From: Sipunculus nudus
Lineage: Eukaryota > Annelida > Sipuncula > Golfingiida > Sipunculidae
DNA length: 64,000 nucleotides
Direction of reading: 5' to 3'
Assembly (NCBI GenBank): GCA_026874595.1
Contig: CM049310.1
Location: 41,421,558 to 41,485,557 of the forward strand
Part shown: positions 1 to 11,917 of the stretch, in pieces
How positions within the stretch are numbered: the stretch's first letter is position 1
Layout of the letters: each line of letters starts with the position of its first letter
The notes under the pieces: generated by a model
What the model was told of the DNA's origin: nothing
The model's input: only the letters and a program-made list of their open reading frames with translations
Databases searched by the model: none
Program-made: the position numbers and the translations under genes

Positions 1-880
1 ATCGGTACGTATGTGGATGTATTGTGCAATGAAATATATATACTTACCGTATTTGCTCGTGCACAGGACGATAAATTTTATCCTAAAAATATTTGGCAAA
101 GAAGGGCGGCCGTCTTATGAAGGGATACAAGTTTTTCAGCGTCCTCAGGGCCGCCAAGGATAATTAACGGCAATCAGCATTATTACGCCGGTCGAGCTGG
201 ACGCCGTCATGTCAGTGATCATGTCCGTATGGTGGAAACATACACTCAATAAAGAACATTACAATGCTTTATTTATGTTTAAATGTATCGTTATACATCA
301 GATTTACATGTGCACATAGTCAAATAATTGGTAAGAAAAGGTTTGCGCTTGCCGCATTGACACAGAGATTTTAACTGAATCAATATATGAAAGCCCTTCT
401 GACAGTAGAGCCAGTGATTTTCCGGGATCGCGGACGGAATCGCAGAACTGACAGACCGAAACGGAATTCCAAATATTGAAAGTTTTAATGCATTTTTTTG
501 TCGAATATATTTTGGCAATTCTCTTGAATCATGTTTGCAGTGATATAAATGTCGATGCCACTGACAGCGTGCGGGGCTTACTCATGTACTCAAGATCCAA
601 GAACCGTGGGTTTATTTGTGTGTATACAGCGCTCCCGCAAGGAATGATGGGTACTTGATTAAATGTCATCCAGTAGCACGTAATATGCATATTAGATACA
701 ATGATGATTTTTTCATATGGTGGCGTATTTACCGCGTAAAATGTCCAGCGAATGCGGACGCTGTCAGCTGGCTTGTACACTGACTTACACGGAGACTCGC
801 ACATCTCATCGATTACAAGACAACCAGTAGCGCGTTATAAATGTATGCGCAAAAAAAAAGTTTTGTGGATATTATGTTTT
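1..880. other. Left edge, no confirmed gene
   Basis: No feature is well supported here. Two short minus-strand segments look exon-like. One is 733-779, described separately. The other ends at 48 with a strong GTAAGT donor and is open back to about 111; its possible acceptor after CATAAG is weak. Both could be distal exons of the FN3 gene at 7.35-11.8 kb. A (CCG)n tract lies at about 891-910. Confidence 0.3.
733..779 (-). CDS. Possible further exon of the secreted FN3 gene
   Basis: On the minus strand a 47-nt segment follows a TCAG acceptor and ends at a GTAAAT donor. It starts with two bases plus an open frame, which fits the phase-1 donor of the exon ending at 7352. The translation has the VRIRW pattern of an FN3 B strand, as would be expected at the start of a second FN3 domain. 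The acceptor lacks a good pyrimidine tract and the implied intron is 6.6 kb. This is a weak candidate. Confidence 0.2.
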
Positions 881-1029
881 TGACCGGGTTCCGCCGCCGC
901 CGCCGCCGCGGCTTTCGTTTCCGGAATAGAACACTGAGACCACTGGACAGTTTTTTCCGGAACTTTACAAGATTATCGGGTCACATGTGAACTGGTGCCA
1001 AAATATTTTGCGTTGACCTCTGACCTTTT

Positions 1030-2178
1030 CTCTCTCAAGTGCGTCCATCTCTGCGTCTGTTTTGACACATTAACCGACATATCTCGGGAAACATTTAACC
1101 GATCAGGAAAAAAAAATTGCACAAATGTAGCCCTTGGATAGCTTTAAACCTTAAAAAAAATGGTGGCACCATCTGCAAACATTTTTGCACAGCGTCCATC
1201 TGTTCATCTGCTTTTGGATAAAATCACTCATATTTCTGCATTGGTTGGACTTATCCACCTGAAATTTTGCATGTTTATACATCCTGGGCAGCTTTCTTAA
1301 TTTTATGACATGTGGCGCCACCTACATTCACGTTTACGCTGCAGACATCCAAGCTCATATCTCGGGAACCGGTTGACCGATTTGGCCAACATTTTGCATG
1401 TGTCTAGATCTCACATAGCTAATTTTCATAGACAGAACTGATGGCGCCACCTGCAACCATTTTTGCACAGCGTCCGTCTGTTCATCTGCCGTTGGATAAA
1501 ATCACCTATATCTCGTCAGTGGTTTGACTTATTTGCCTAAAATTTTGCAGGTTTATACATCTTGGATAGCTTCCTGGATTTTGTGGCAGGTGGCGCCACC
1601 TACATTTATGTTTACGCTGCAGATATCCAGGCTTATATTTCGGGAACCGATTGACCGATTGGGCCAAAATTTGCATGTGTATAGATCTCACATAGCTCCT
1701 TATCATAGACAAAACTGGTGGCGCCACTTGCAACCATTTTTGCACAGGGTCCGTCTGTTTGTCTCCCTTGAGATAAAATCACTCAAATCTCGGCAGTGGT
1801 TTGACTTATCTGTCTAAAATTTTGCAAGTTTATCTTGAATATCTTTCTTGATTTTTTGACAGGTTGCGCCGCCTACATTCACATTTACGCTGCAGACATC
1901 CAATCTCATATCTCGGGAACCGTTTGGCCGATTGGGCCAAAATTTCGCATGTGTATAGATCTCACATAGCTCTTTATCATAGGCCAAATTTATGGCGCCA
2001 CCTGCAACCATTTTAGCCACAGCGTCCATCTGTTTGTCTGCCGTTGGGTAAAATCACTCATATCCCGGCAGTGGTTTGACTTTTTGCATAAGTATACAAT
2101 TTTGACAGCTTTCTGGATTTTGCGGCAGGTGGCGCAACCTACATACACATTTCGGCTGCAGACATCCATGCTCATATG
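1030..2178. repeat. Dimeric tandem repeat array, ~275-294 bp period
   Basis: The phrase GGCGCCACC(t)GCAACCATTT followed by a gcacagcgtc phrase recurs near 1148, 1442, 1718 and 1991, giving spacings of 294, 276 and 273 bp. Each period holds two related halves. One reads gcgccacctgcaacc and the other gcgccacctacattca, each followed by a variant of atctcggg. The better copies carry the perfect 14-bp palindrome AGGTGGCGCCACCT. Short open frames inside (for example 1524-1817 and 1814-2029) only reflect the repeat. The same palindromic core recurs at 26-28 kb and 60-62 kb. Confidence 0.85.
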
Positions 2179-3270
2179 CAATTCACCTCACTCTATTCCC
2201 CTTTGCCACTCAATCCATGCCTCACTTCACCCGTCCCACTCTGATTTCGGCGGATACACGTAGTCGCTTGTCGAATTCCCGAATTCTAGTTATAAATATG
2301 AAGCAGCCTTTCCTCAGGTGACGCGAAATTTAATGTTTGTCAAGCTTGTATTATTAAACTACGTCAAGAAATGAATGTATTATAACAGGCCAACAAAGTT
2401 CAAGTAAGGGACGTGTTTCCGCGGGATATAAATATGACGAATTTCCTCATAATTTCCAAACAAAACCCCGGATTTGGTGCGTATACGCACTGAAGTTAAT
2501 ATATTATGCTGGAGTCTGAGGGCCAGTATTTCAGCTTTTTTTCCCTTTGCATGTAATATCAAGCACAATGAAGGAAAAAAAGTATTGGCGATGCCATTCC
2601 ATGTCATACATCGGCTCAGCTGTCAAAAGTATTTGCACAAGGTGACTGACATATCGACGACACGTATTATATTTTTTAATAAATACCGTTTTACATACCT
2701 TTATATGAACATTTTATATATTCTACTACCTTATTAGGCGGTGATTTTTATTAAAGAGCTCAATTATTACGATCCTTATTTTTTCTCTTCACCTGCAAAG
2801 GAAATCTCGAACTGCAGTCATTCATTCAATTCTCTCATACATCACAAAATAAAATCGTCTGCAAATCGGTATCACTTGGATAAGTTATTATTTTTAAAAC
2901 TTCACACAATTATCGCTAAAAGATCGTTGGTTTTCTGAATTGTCCTGAATGTGCTGTGAAATCAAACGTGTGTACAAAAGCCGCAGTGTTAAATAAGAGG
3001 ATCGTAACGCACTTTGGAAGTTGGGGGGGGGGACGCTTATTAGGGTATAAAATATTTGGAAAAAATTAATTTTGAGAGCGCTTATTACGTCGAATACGGT
3101 ATATTAAAATTATTTAATGGAATAGTGTTTTTTTTTTATATTCAAAAATGCTTCACGTTCATCAAAACGTAGTTCTGAGTCGTGAACATCAGGAAAAGTG
3201 GTAATATATAAGTTTAAAACTGAAATTTGTGTTACTTTTATTTATCTGATGTTTGTTTCATTGATATTAC
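2179..3270. other. Non-coding AT-rich stretch
   Basis: No coding signature, RNA gene or long repeat was recognised. The open frames at 2380-2607 and 2474-2737 overlap on opposite strands and have no domain-like features. A run of G residues lies near 3024-3032. Confidence 0.4.

Positions 3271-3314
<44 letters not shown>
3271..3314. repeat. (AAT)n microsatellite
   Basis: About fourteen uninterrupted aat units are seen directly. Confidence 0.95.
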
Positions 3315-3317
<3 letters not shown>

Positions 3318-4459
3318 GGGAAAAGTTTACCATGGAACAGTTCTATTATGTCCCCCGCCTGTTGTCGAAGTAGCTGGAAAAAAGGTCTGAATACCTAGCG
3401 CTTCATGAGGTGTGTCCATGCTGTGCGACTGTGCCTCAAATTCGTTTCAGGTTATAGCGTTAACATAATTTAAGCATTATTGCCTATGGGACCTTGAAAA
3501 ATGCGTCAAGGTTGATCATATTCAAACTAGACTTAGCCCTTTAATGATATGCATCAATGCTGCCGCCTTAAATTCTTTTCGAGTTATATCACCGCATGAA
3601 AAAAGGCGTTTAATTATTCATTAAATTTGGAGTATATGAAATTAAATTGAACGTTTAATATGATTTAATTGGAAATGGAAAATGGAAATGATATTTTAAA
3701 TTTACTTGGCGTGTACTGCTGATATTATAAACACTAAACAGAGCGATTTAAGCATGATTTCAATAACCTTTATTTTACCTGAAACTCCAAAAATCTCTTA
3801 TAATTTGTTAATTTATTTCCAGTTTACTGTACGTTTCGAAGAGATTAAACGAAACGATTTTTGCCAAGTTTATGTATGGTTTACTTATAATCCATATTCA
3901 GTTAAAGTAAATGGATGTTAAATTATAATTTAACAGAGGAATTTAACACTGGTTAAGCCCAGTTAGCTGAAATGATGTATATACATGTATACAAATATAC
4001 TTTGTGTTTACTTTACTTTATCTAAGAGTTTACGCCTTGTTAACGTTTACGTTACACGAAACTCTAAATTTATTTCGGATTTCATTATCTTTAACTTCAA
4101 CTTTATAATTGGTTTTCCACCGACTCCATATATTTCCTAAAATTTTATATAAAAATGGTTATAATTTTTTTTTTACTTTCTGGCTTTAAGGCCCCATTTT
4201 CTCGTATTTTTACAGCATAACTGTGTTTCTGATGTAAACATGGTACTAATTTAAGCATTCAGTTCCTTTTGCATTCAAGTGTGCATGTAGGATGGCATGT
4301 AATATGGCTAAATCAAGTTTATACAGTCATGCTTCATAGTACTTGTAACAGGTCATAGCGTAACGATAATGGTAGGTCACAGAACTGTGTAACACGCCCA
4401 ACAGGCGCTTGAAACCTGGTTGCTACAAATTTGGGCTGAAACCAGTCAACTATATAAAC
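3315..4459. other. Non-coding AT-rich stretch
   Basis: AT-rich sequence with no gene, repeat family or regulatory site that I can support. Confidence 0.4.
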
Positions 4460-4732
4460 CATCCCTACCCTTTTCTATGCGCTATACAAGTAAATAATGC
4501 TTGTCAGTAACTTGTCAGTTCATATAAATATACGCAAGGCTGGCATCTTCATTTGCAACTGGATTGTATCCATTTATTGGTACTTTCATAGTAGGCCAGC
4601 ACAGATTCATTTGTCATCTTTTGATTATGCACTTTCAATTGCTGGGTACCAGTCTATATATTTATTGTTTAAAGTCAATCAAATGATGACAAGCAATTTT
4701 ACTTATTTAGCGCTTAGAAAATGGTAGGGATG
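4460..4732. mobile_element. MITE with ~48-bp terminal inverted repeats
   Basis: The left end starts CATCCCTACC and the right end finishes GGTAGGGATG. The inverted similarity continues inward for about 48 bp through ttttcta-gcgcta, an aagtaaa block and tgcttgtca, with a few mismatches. Total length is 273 bp with no transposase, so it would be mobilised in trans. The open frame at 4497-4727 lies inside the element and is not a gene. The flanks are TA-rich (tatataaac on the left, tgtataat on the right), so the target duplication is unclear. The transposase family cannot be assigned. Confidence 0.7.
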
Positions 4733-5984
4733 TGTATAATTTTTACTGCTTTAACAATCATTAAATTAAAATAGAACAAATGGCTCGTAGGCCTTGTGAC
4801 GCTTTACTTATTCTGACCCACGAAATACGTCACAGCAATTAATGATGTCATTGCCCGTGTCAAAGGTCAGTCGATCAAACACAGCAGCAATAGACCCCTT
4901 TCAAACCAAAGTGGGGCTCCTCTGACGAAGCTCATTATAATTAAGTGGAGGTAGAAAGCAGGGGAAGCCCTTGCCTCCAGCCTTTGTTCGTATAGTACTC
5001 CAGCACTCAAGCAAGCGCCCGGGTGTTTCAAAACAACAATAAAATCATGGTATCTAACTGTTGTGTAGTTGATGCACATCTCAAAGAGCATCACAGTACA
5101 CACTATTCCAAAAGCCCTTATGGTCCTGGGGCCAATTTTCAAAAGGTCCTAAATTAAGTTTGCTGCACCCCGCTCCCCCCTCATTATGGGTTTGATGCTA
5201 TTTTCCATTGAAGTAATTAATAGACATGATATTTAAAAGAAATTACCACATGGAAAAGTTTCCAAATGGCCTTTTGCGAAAAAAGGGTTGACAAAATAAG
5301 TCATTATAATACAAAATAAACACAATATTTGATAAACAAAATTCAAAGAAATTGTGTCATAACATTTCGGATCTACAACTTAGAACATATAGTGTGTGTA
5401 ACTTCAAATATGCACGACATAGCTTTGTTAAATCTGGCTGGAGAACAAGGACATTTGATTTATTTTTTAAAATAAGTATTATTATAAACTTACCTATATA
5501 GTTTAGTTTTTTTTTCAAATACATTTCAATGAAACTCTAGTTAACTGTCTTGCTAAAGTTACATATTTTCATCATTTTAATCTTCAAAAAAAATTTTGTT
5601 GAAGAGTAATAAAATAAGTTTATATTTAATGTAACTGTTTGCATCTTTTGTTAATCTTGTCATGTGTCCGACAGGAGCGCAAAACCTGAGTGTGATTATT
5701 CCGTTGAAAAAAGAAACTTTATTTGTATTATTCATTTTCATTGGAATAAGTTTATTAAATTTAAAATCTCAAATTTCAAAATTATTGTAAAGCGGCCGTG
5801 AAATAAGCATTTAGAACAAAAGAAGACTTTGAACATATTTCAGGCTTAAGGCTGTGTGTGCAAAAAAAAACCCCAAAAAAACTGCCAAAGCTACCATAGC
5901 TGCACAAGGTTGGCAATGTACATAATATATTGTGTATGTGTATATATAAATATCTATATTTATTTTAATTAATTTATTTATTAT
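4733..5984. other. Non-coding stretch
   Basis: An 87-91-codon open frame on the minus strand at 4867-5142 has no recognised domain, and no acceptor or donor frames it convincingly. It may be part of an unclassified repeat. Nothing else is supported. Confidence 0.35.
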
Positions 5985-5998
5985 TATTTTCATTTATT

Positions 5999-6042
<44 letters not shown>

Positions 6043-6058
6043 CATTATTATTATTATT
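5985..6058. repeat. (TTA)n microsatellite
   Basis: Imperfect ttattt units pass into a long pure tta run with one atc interruption. Confidence 0.95.
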
Positions 6059-7351
6059 GAGGTGAATGGATTAAAAGAAATGGCCTTGATTTTTAACAAC
6101 GTATTCACCGAAAACCAAATTGTTTAACGTTATTGTAATTGAAATATGTTTTAAGAAATGAGACGAATAGGTAAAACATCGATAGCCGTTGAAGACCATC
6201 ACATGTACAAAGTATATTTCTATAATCTTTCAGAGGGAGGAGCGGCAAGCATTTAGCTAGCGTTACGGTTAATGAAAACTACACTCACCTCTCCTAAGTA
6301 TATGCCCTTTGGACGGGTTTTGTGTCGGCCTTCGTGTTGTTAGCGGGCCTTCTGAATAAAGAGAGGGAGAAAAATATAACAAGACATAATAAATTACAGG
6401 ATATCGAAATATTTCAGATACTTTATCGAGAGTATCGGAAACTGATTTTTTTAATAATGTTAGGTTTTTTACAGAGAAGCAATGTTCTAATCCCTCGGTT
6501 TGGTTTCTGTCCGGACTTGTTTTTATCACTGCTTGATTTCTATAGTGACAGCACGTATCAATTAATATATCACCTTTAGATTATTACTATTTTATCAACA
6601 TTTAAATTGTATGATATTGATTAGATTTTTCTATCTGAAAGAGACACAGGTAGAAATATAAATGGAATGCGAATCTTAATACAGTAACAATCAGTGGTGT
6701 GTCAATTAATCGATATTAGCGATAATCTTTCATAATTGATAAAATCTATTGAATTTTTGCATAGTCGATCATAAACCATGATGTATAGGCACATCCAGAA
6801 AAATCATATTATCCCAATAACCATATAAATTCTGTCAGAGATATAAGAAAGACGGAAATAAGAAAAACAGCAAACAGCATTAAAGGTTATCCTTGTGGAA
6901 TGGAAAAGAATCAACAACCTCTCCTTGAGGACCTTTCATCGTGATGTACAAGTAAAACTGAATTTACTGGGACAGTACATTAAGTATGACTCTAGACAGT
7001 ACAGTTCACCGTTATATAAATAGTACATAAATAATCGATTTTAATCGATAATCGGCCGTATTTTAAATTTCAATCATCGAACATGATTTTACCACAAATT
7101 CCTACCACTATTAACAGTTATACCATATAAATGCATCTTCAGGTGCAAGGTTTAAAAACGAGAAAAGTAAAGAAAATAATTCTTGGCGCCATACACACCT
7201 GTTCACACACGAGAACATATTACCCTTGCAACAGTTAAGTTTAATCATGCTTAATTGCTTGTTTTTCTCACAAAATAAATGCTTGTAACCACCAAGGTAT
7301 GGGAAACATTCATGTACATGTATATACAAAAGGAAATCGCTCGAAACTTAC
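6059..7351. other. Probable intron or intergenic DNA, possible hAT-like MITE at ~6690-7112
   Basis: A segment beginning cagtggtgtgtcaatta near 6691 and closing with ataccacta-like sequence near 7112 has atcgat-rich, partly inverted ends. This resembles hAT-type non-autonomous elements. I could not find an 8-bp target duplication, so the call stays tentative. The rest shows nothing recognisable. Confidence 0.3.
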
Positions 7352-7478
7352 CTGATATAAGCTTCCCAGTCAACGTATCGAATGTGAACTCCGCTACAGC
7401 GCCCTCTAGCGTCACAGCGACTACTCGCACATGTTTGTTATAAACGCTCGATTTTGAAGACCACTCAGTGTCAGTGAC
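7352..7478 (-). CDS. Exon 4 of secreted FN3 protein gene (second half of FN3 domain)
   Basis: This 127-nt exon follows a TTGCAG acceptor and ends at a GTAAG donor in phase 1. It encodes the E-to-G strands of a fibronectin type III fold, including the conserved Y-x4-VRVVAV pattern followed by TLEG. It joins in phase 0 to the exon ending at 8664. Together the two exons contain the expected W (B strand), Y (C strand) and Y (F strand) landmarks of an FN3 domain. The downstream exon is not located with confidence. Confidence 0.65.
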
Positions 7479-8663
7479 CTGCAAGTGGTTAGCAACAAAA
7501 TTGTATGAGTATTACATCAGTGGCCACGACATAAATATGACATCACATCAATTGCTACCATGATGCGAAAGCTAAGGAAACTGTCAGAAAATTTTCTCCG
7601 GAGTGGTGAATTGAAAGTGTTTAAAATATGAGAAAAAAATGGAGCCAAACACTTTCTCTATAAGTCAACCCTCACCTAAGATTTCATATCAGCGGTAGAA
7701 TATGCAAAGTGCAGAATTATTTTTTTTAAACAATTGACCTGTGAAGTTAAAGATCAACTGTGGTATTTGTGATCGTGTCAATTTGGGAATATTTGCATAA
7801 CAGTGTTTATGACAGATTTTTGGTACCTAAGTGATTTATAAGTTCTAGGAGACTGCTGTTATGAAAACACGCTAAATTTAGAAGTAATTAATGACTGATG
7901 CAATCTTATGAAAGAAATATCATCATACATTTAAAGAAAAAGCACCCAGAGACCGCAAAGCCTCGCGAACATCCTGGACCACAAAATATGGAATTCCGGG
8001 ATGTTAATAGGAACCTGGTCGAACTATTAAATGTTATACTGTACTTCGAAAGTCAATTTTAAACTGACCTCATAATCACATGGCATCCGAAACTTGTATA
8101 TCATGGGAATCCAGCTTGGCAACATGCAAGCGTATCTCAGGTTTGAGTGTGTTTGTTTCAACAAAGTTCTTGGACGAGTTTGAAAACCGGCCACCTTGAC
8201 CAGGATCTTCAAGGTCAAATAAGCCGAATTATAATTATTGTCTTGGGAACACTTATGCAGTATTGCGTAATTTCCCCTCAGAATCGATAAACAAGTTGTT
8301 TCCTCTGAGTTCTCGGAATAGTAAGGGCACTGGTGACCTTGACCTTGATCTTCAAAGGCAAATCTGAGCAATTCTATGATATCTGTGACCCCCATAACTT
8401 TGGAAGTACTGATATTTTTTTTTTCAAATTTGACACACCAGTTCTTTCTGCCAAAATCTCAGGAGTTCGAAAACCGGTTACCTCGACCTTCTGAAATCTA
8501 ACATCACTGAGAAAATGCATATATATGTTTTTGCGCAGCAAAAAATAGCCATTCTAGTTTAAATAATATTTACTATAAGCGTTTATAGCGCACATGTCTA
8601 CGACCGCATTGTCAGCAACACACACACAATCACGTTTTGTTGATCCAAGACTGACAAACATAC
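7479..8663 (-). other. Intron 3, with a ~145-bp repeat present three times
   Basis: This is the intron between the two FN3 exons. Within about 8160-8500 a phrase of the form gagtt-gaaaaccgg-(c/t)-acct(t/c)gacc recurs near 8174, 8308 and 8461, in degenerate form. This is a gaccttgacc-type repeat like those at 61.5-61.9 kb. The 122-codon minus-strand frame at 8027-8395 is repeat sequence rather than a gene. Confidence 0.6.
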
Positions 8664-8836
8664 ATAACCAAATGAAGTCCATTCTTTTTTTCCGGGTTCC
8701 CTGACCATCACGCTGTACACCAGGCTTTTTGACTGGGTAGCACCGGAACGAGACTGTGGGGCTGACCATTTCAGTACACCTTTTACAGGATCAAATGTCA
8801 CATCATCAAGGAAGATGTGCGTGTGGTGGTTGTTCT
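8664..8836 (-). CDS. Exon 3 of secreted FN3 protein gene (first half of FN3 domain)
   Basis: The exon is 173 nt, entered after TTTCAG with two bases that complete a split Glu codon and left at GTATGT in phase 0. It encodes the A-to-C strands of an FN3 domain. The B strand reads VLKWSAP and the C strand YSVMVRE, followed by KKEWTSFGY. The GTATGT donor was preferred over an earlier GTTATG, because only GTATGT keeps the next exon open. Confidence 0.65.
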
Positions 8837-8988
8837 CTGAAACACACAAAACTTTAAATTAAATGACTTGAACACTGGATAACATTATGAACAATAAATA
8901 TCATAAACCTACAAAAATATATGATAAATATGTTATATTTCAAATCTGCATGTTAAAAATAATATCTTTATATTTATGATTTATTTAC

Positions 8989-9040
8989 CTTTCGCTGGGG
9001 TGGACTTGAAATATGAACAAGCCGACTGGCAGCCTGGAAT
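8989..9040 (-). CDS. Exon 2 of secreted FN3 protein gene (second C-x3-C pair)
   Basis: This 52-nt exon follows a TTCCAG acceptor in phase 0 and ends at GTAAAT in phase 1. It encodes a Cys-Gln-Ser-Ala-Cys pair followed by SYFK. The split codon at its 3' end matches the two bases at the start of exon 3. Small exons like this are easy to miss in automated calls. Confidence 0.6.
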
Positions 9041-10873
9041 CTGGAACAAAGTAATTTTAAATTTCATTTTAAGCAACAACGACGTAAAACATACCAGACA
9101 CGGGGTTTAAAGGTAGGAAGAAAAAGTTCGATTTGAACTCTGGCAGAGGTATCCATGTAGGCTCTGACTACTGTTTTGATAGTCAGTCTTACAGTCGTAA
9201 TGTCTGAATCATCATCACTCAGGGGGAAGGATTCTGTTACACGTGGTTGTGGGATGCATATGCCTTATGCATCAAGAATCATAAGTGCTATCGCATGAAC
9301 TCACTTGTGTCTGACACAGTTGTAATCGATGAAGAATCCTTCATGACTGAGGTGAAAGTCAGTACCATTATTTTATTGTATATTTCATGTATTTGGGTAA
9401 TTAATTTACATCTTGATAAGCCAGTCAGACAACATGCAGACACACAAAACTAATTATACAAAAATCTAATTACACATAATTCTTAATCAAATCAATACTC
9501 TTGATCCCCTGAGTTTTTTTTGTCTAATTGGGATGCTAATGAAATGTTGTTTTTTAACCTACTAGCGGTATACTCATAATTTCGACAAGCGACTTGTGAC
9601 ATCCGAGTATTAGTGTATGCGCCAAATTGCAGCGCCCATTATCGGTTCCGAGAAAATGGGAGAAAAAAAGAAAAGAAAAAAAATCTAAATTCGGACAGAG
9701 TTTGGTGGCAAGGGGATGTATATCAGCATAGTTAGGAGCGGAATATAGATTTTTTTTACCACGCCCATATTCCCGAATTATAGTAGGATCCAAACATTAT
9801 AACAGATTTGAAACGGTGCTGTTTATGCTGATTGAGCCTGTTACTTACACAGATAGTCTCGTCTTCACAGCCTCCCCTCCAGGAGTCTCTTCCTTTCCGT
9901 ACGAGTCCGTCACAGAAAAGCCAGCACTAAAACAGAGTACCAATCTTTTCTGCATTGATAGGGTACGGTCAGAGAGACTAGGGTCATTTAGCAGGAAATT
10001 GTTCTGGAATACTAAGGCCGCAGTACTCCCTAGAAAGTCAGTTCTTTATGACAGATGCAATCCTTTAAACGTTAAACCTATTAAACGTCATTTTGTGAGT
10101 TTCTGGCTATGCAAATTATTTACATCCAGGGAAATTTCTGACATTTGGTATGACGATGTTGGTATCTTATTGTACAGAAACTAATACATAACACATGCAT
10201 ATATTTATATGTCATTGGGGGCGTGTCAGTAGTTTTATATACTAATAAAATTCCAACCCCTAAGAAAAAAAAATATTCAAATGTAGCCGATAATGGTACG
10301 AGTCACAATGTCGAAATTAAAAGAAAATGCATGAAAGCGAGATCCCCCTTAAGTGGGATCTTTTTTAAATATAGAAATGCATGTGTGTGTGTGCGTGTGA
10401 AGGCTATAATATTCACTGTGAATATACCCTGAAGAACATACAAATATACTTTGTACACATGACGCTATATTTCTTGAATATTACGTCTAACTGTGACTAT
10501 TGATTTTCTGATTTACATTCATACAACCATATTTTGAATATTATGCATAATATTTATAGAACACAGACAAATAAATTACAGTTGTTTGACAAAATAAACG
10601 TAATTACCATGTGACAGTTGAGGTTTTCTTTGTTACAGACGTGCAGCTTTCTCTCTATTGGCGTTTCTTTTGGAAGAAACTACAATGAAAAAAAAAATTA
10701 GAAATGCTTATGTAGACAGCCAGATCAGTCAGTTTCTTTTACATAAAACAAATTTTTTTATGGTTCTAAATATGCCAAACTCATACAATATTTCTTATTT
10801 TCCTAAACCATAAGTAATAGACATTTTGTTTATCTGAAGATTCTTAAATTTTATTATTCGGGATAAATGACCT

Positions 10874-10902
<29 letters not shown>
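10874..10902. repeat. Poly-C tract
   Basis: 29 consecutive C residues, seen directly. The length is likely to be unstable or uncertain in an assembly. Confidence 0.95.
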
Positions 10903-10904
<2 letters not shown>

Positions 10905-11265
10905 CAATGGTTACGACACGGCTGGGCTGGCTCTTTCCGCACCTTACCCAATCGTTTACTTTTATAATGATATTCACTGGTCACCAAACAAGAGCGTACA
11001 AATCAACTCGGCGTGCAGTATTTACAACACAGGATAAACTAATATTGAAGAGATTATCCGAAATGCCTGCAACTCCTTGATTAAGTTATTTTTTTAAATA
11101 AAAGTTTCTATAAATAAGTATATTATCTTTTTACTGTTTTTGTTATAAGCTATATTTTGTATATCTATAAACATGGATCTCCAATATGGCTAATTTGGCT
11201 TACCTGTTTTCAGGTATATCTTCCATGTAATTAAATGATACATTCAAAAACATGAGTATACTCTC

Positions 11266-11267
<2 letters not shown>

Positions 11268-11329
<62 letters not shown>
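11268..11329. repeat. (GA)n microsatellite
   Basis: About 30 uninterrupted ga units. Confidence 0.95.
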
Positions 11330-11332
<3 letters not shown>

Positions 11333-11650
11333 TGATATATATCTTAATACCGACCGGTATTTCATTGTATTATTGATCCGACTCGTAATCGTAATATATT
11401 TTTTACAGTATGATAAAAGAAAAGGTGCGATACCTTTAGTAACAGTATAAGGGTATTATCAGCTGCTTGTATCTCGATTTGGTATCTGCTTCTTATTTTC
11501 TTCATAACATATTTTCTTATCATCGATATCTGTACATCGGTATATGCACAGATCTTGATATATTCTTATAGCAGTTTCATATATTCTCGGGCTAGTTTTT
11601 ACTGATACCTGGAGAGTAAATGGCATTGGTCAAAATGTAAATGCAAATAC

Positions 11651-11782
11651 CTGATGAAGACACACAGCTCGACATCTAGCAACATGAAGCACTGGATAAT
11701 CTATCCAGTTGTCATGGTAACAATGCACCACTGATGTGACCGACAGCATCACCATTAACATCCACGTATCCATGGTGAACAT
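11651..11782 (-). CDS. Exon 1 of secreted FN3 protein: signal peptide and first C-x3-C pair
   Basis: This is the first coding exon of a minus-strand gene and contains 44 codons. It starts at ATG 11782 and ends in phase 0 at a GTATTT donor. Residues 1-21 look like a secretory signal: a hydrophobic WMLMVMLSVTSVV core with a likely cut after VVHC or nearby. The exon then gives ARCRAVC. Joined to exons 2-4 it predicts a small secreted or surface protein with the cysteine layout C-x3-C-x6-C-x3-C, followed by an FN3 domain. The cysteine pairs and their position before FN3 recall the N-terminal region of anosmin-like proteins, but this is a resemblance only and no name is given. A second in-frame ATG three codons on is also possible. 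All phases agree across 11651, 9040/8989, 8836/8664 and 7478. Confidence 0.65.
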
Positions 11783-11911
11783 CTTCAGCGTAAAGCTAAG
11801 AAACTCAAAACTCACAGCAACTGATCGTCAGTGTTCTGTTTGGGAAGTATGAACAATTCTTCTGGTCGAGCGAGAGCGTCAAACGGAATTAACGGTGGTC
11901 TTGTGCAAGGG

Positions 11912-11917
11912 TTTATA
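11912..11917 (-). promoter_or_regulatory. Possible TATA box of the FN3 gene
   Basis: The minus strand reads TATAAA about 130 bases upstream of the ATG at 11782. This would place a start near 11885 and a 5' leader of about 100 nt. It is position-based inference only. Confidence 0.35.

Larger units (their letters stand above)
9041..11650 (-). other. Intron 1 of the FN3 gene
   Basis: The intron is about 2.6 kb. It holds a run of 29 C residues at 10874-10902 and a (GA)n tract at 11268-11329. No further exon was recognised, although a tiny one could be missed. The plus-strand frames at 9247-9453 and 9816-10184 have no domain-like features. Confidence 0.5.

Noticed and set aside
1506..2181. Several 63-97-codon open frames on both strands
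   Set aside because: They follow the period of the tandem array and are not genes.
4867..5142. 91-codon minus-strand frame as an exon
   Set aside because: No convincing splice sites and no recognisable domain.
6691..7112. hAT-like non-autonomous element
   Set aside because: Ends are suggestive but the inverted match is weak and the flanking 8-mers do not match; kept only as a note.
8027..8395. 122-codon minus-strand frame as a gene
   Set aside because: It lies in an intron over gaccttgacc-type repeats.
10338..10366. Hairpin agatccc...gggatct followed by T-run, like a bacterial terminator
   Set aside because: The context is animal nuclear DNA with introns and LTR elements, so a rho-independent terminator has no meaning here; chance or a repeat fragment is likelier.
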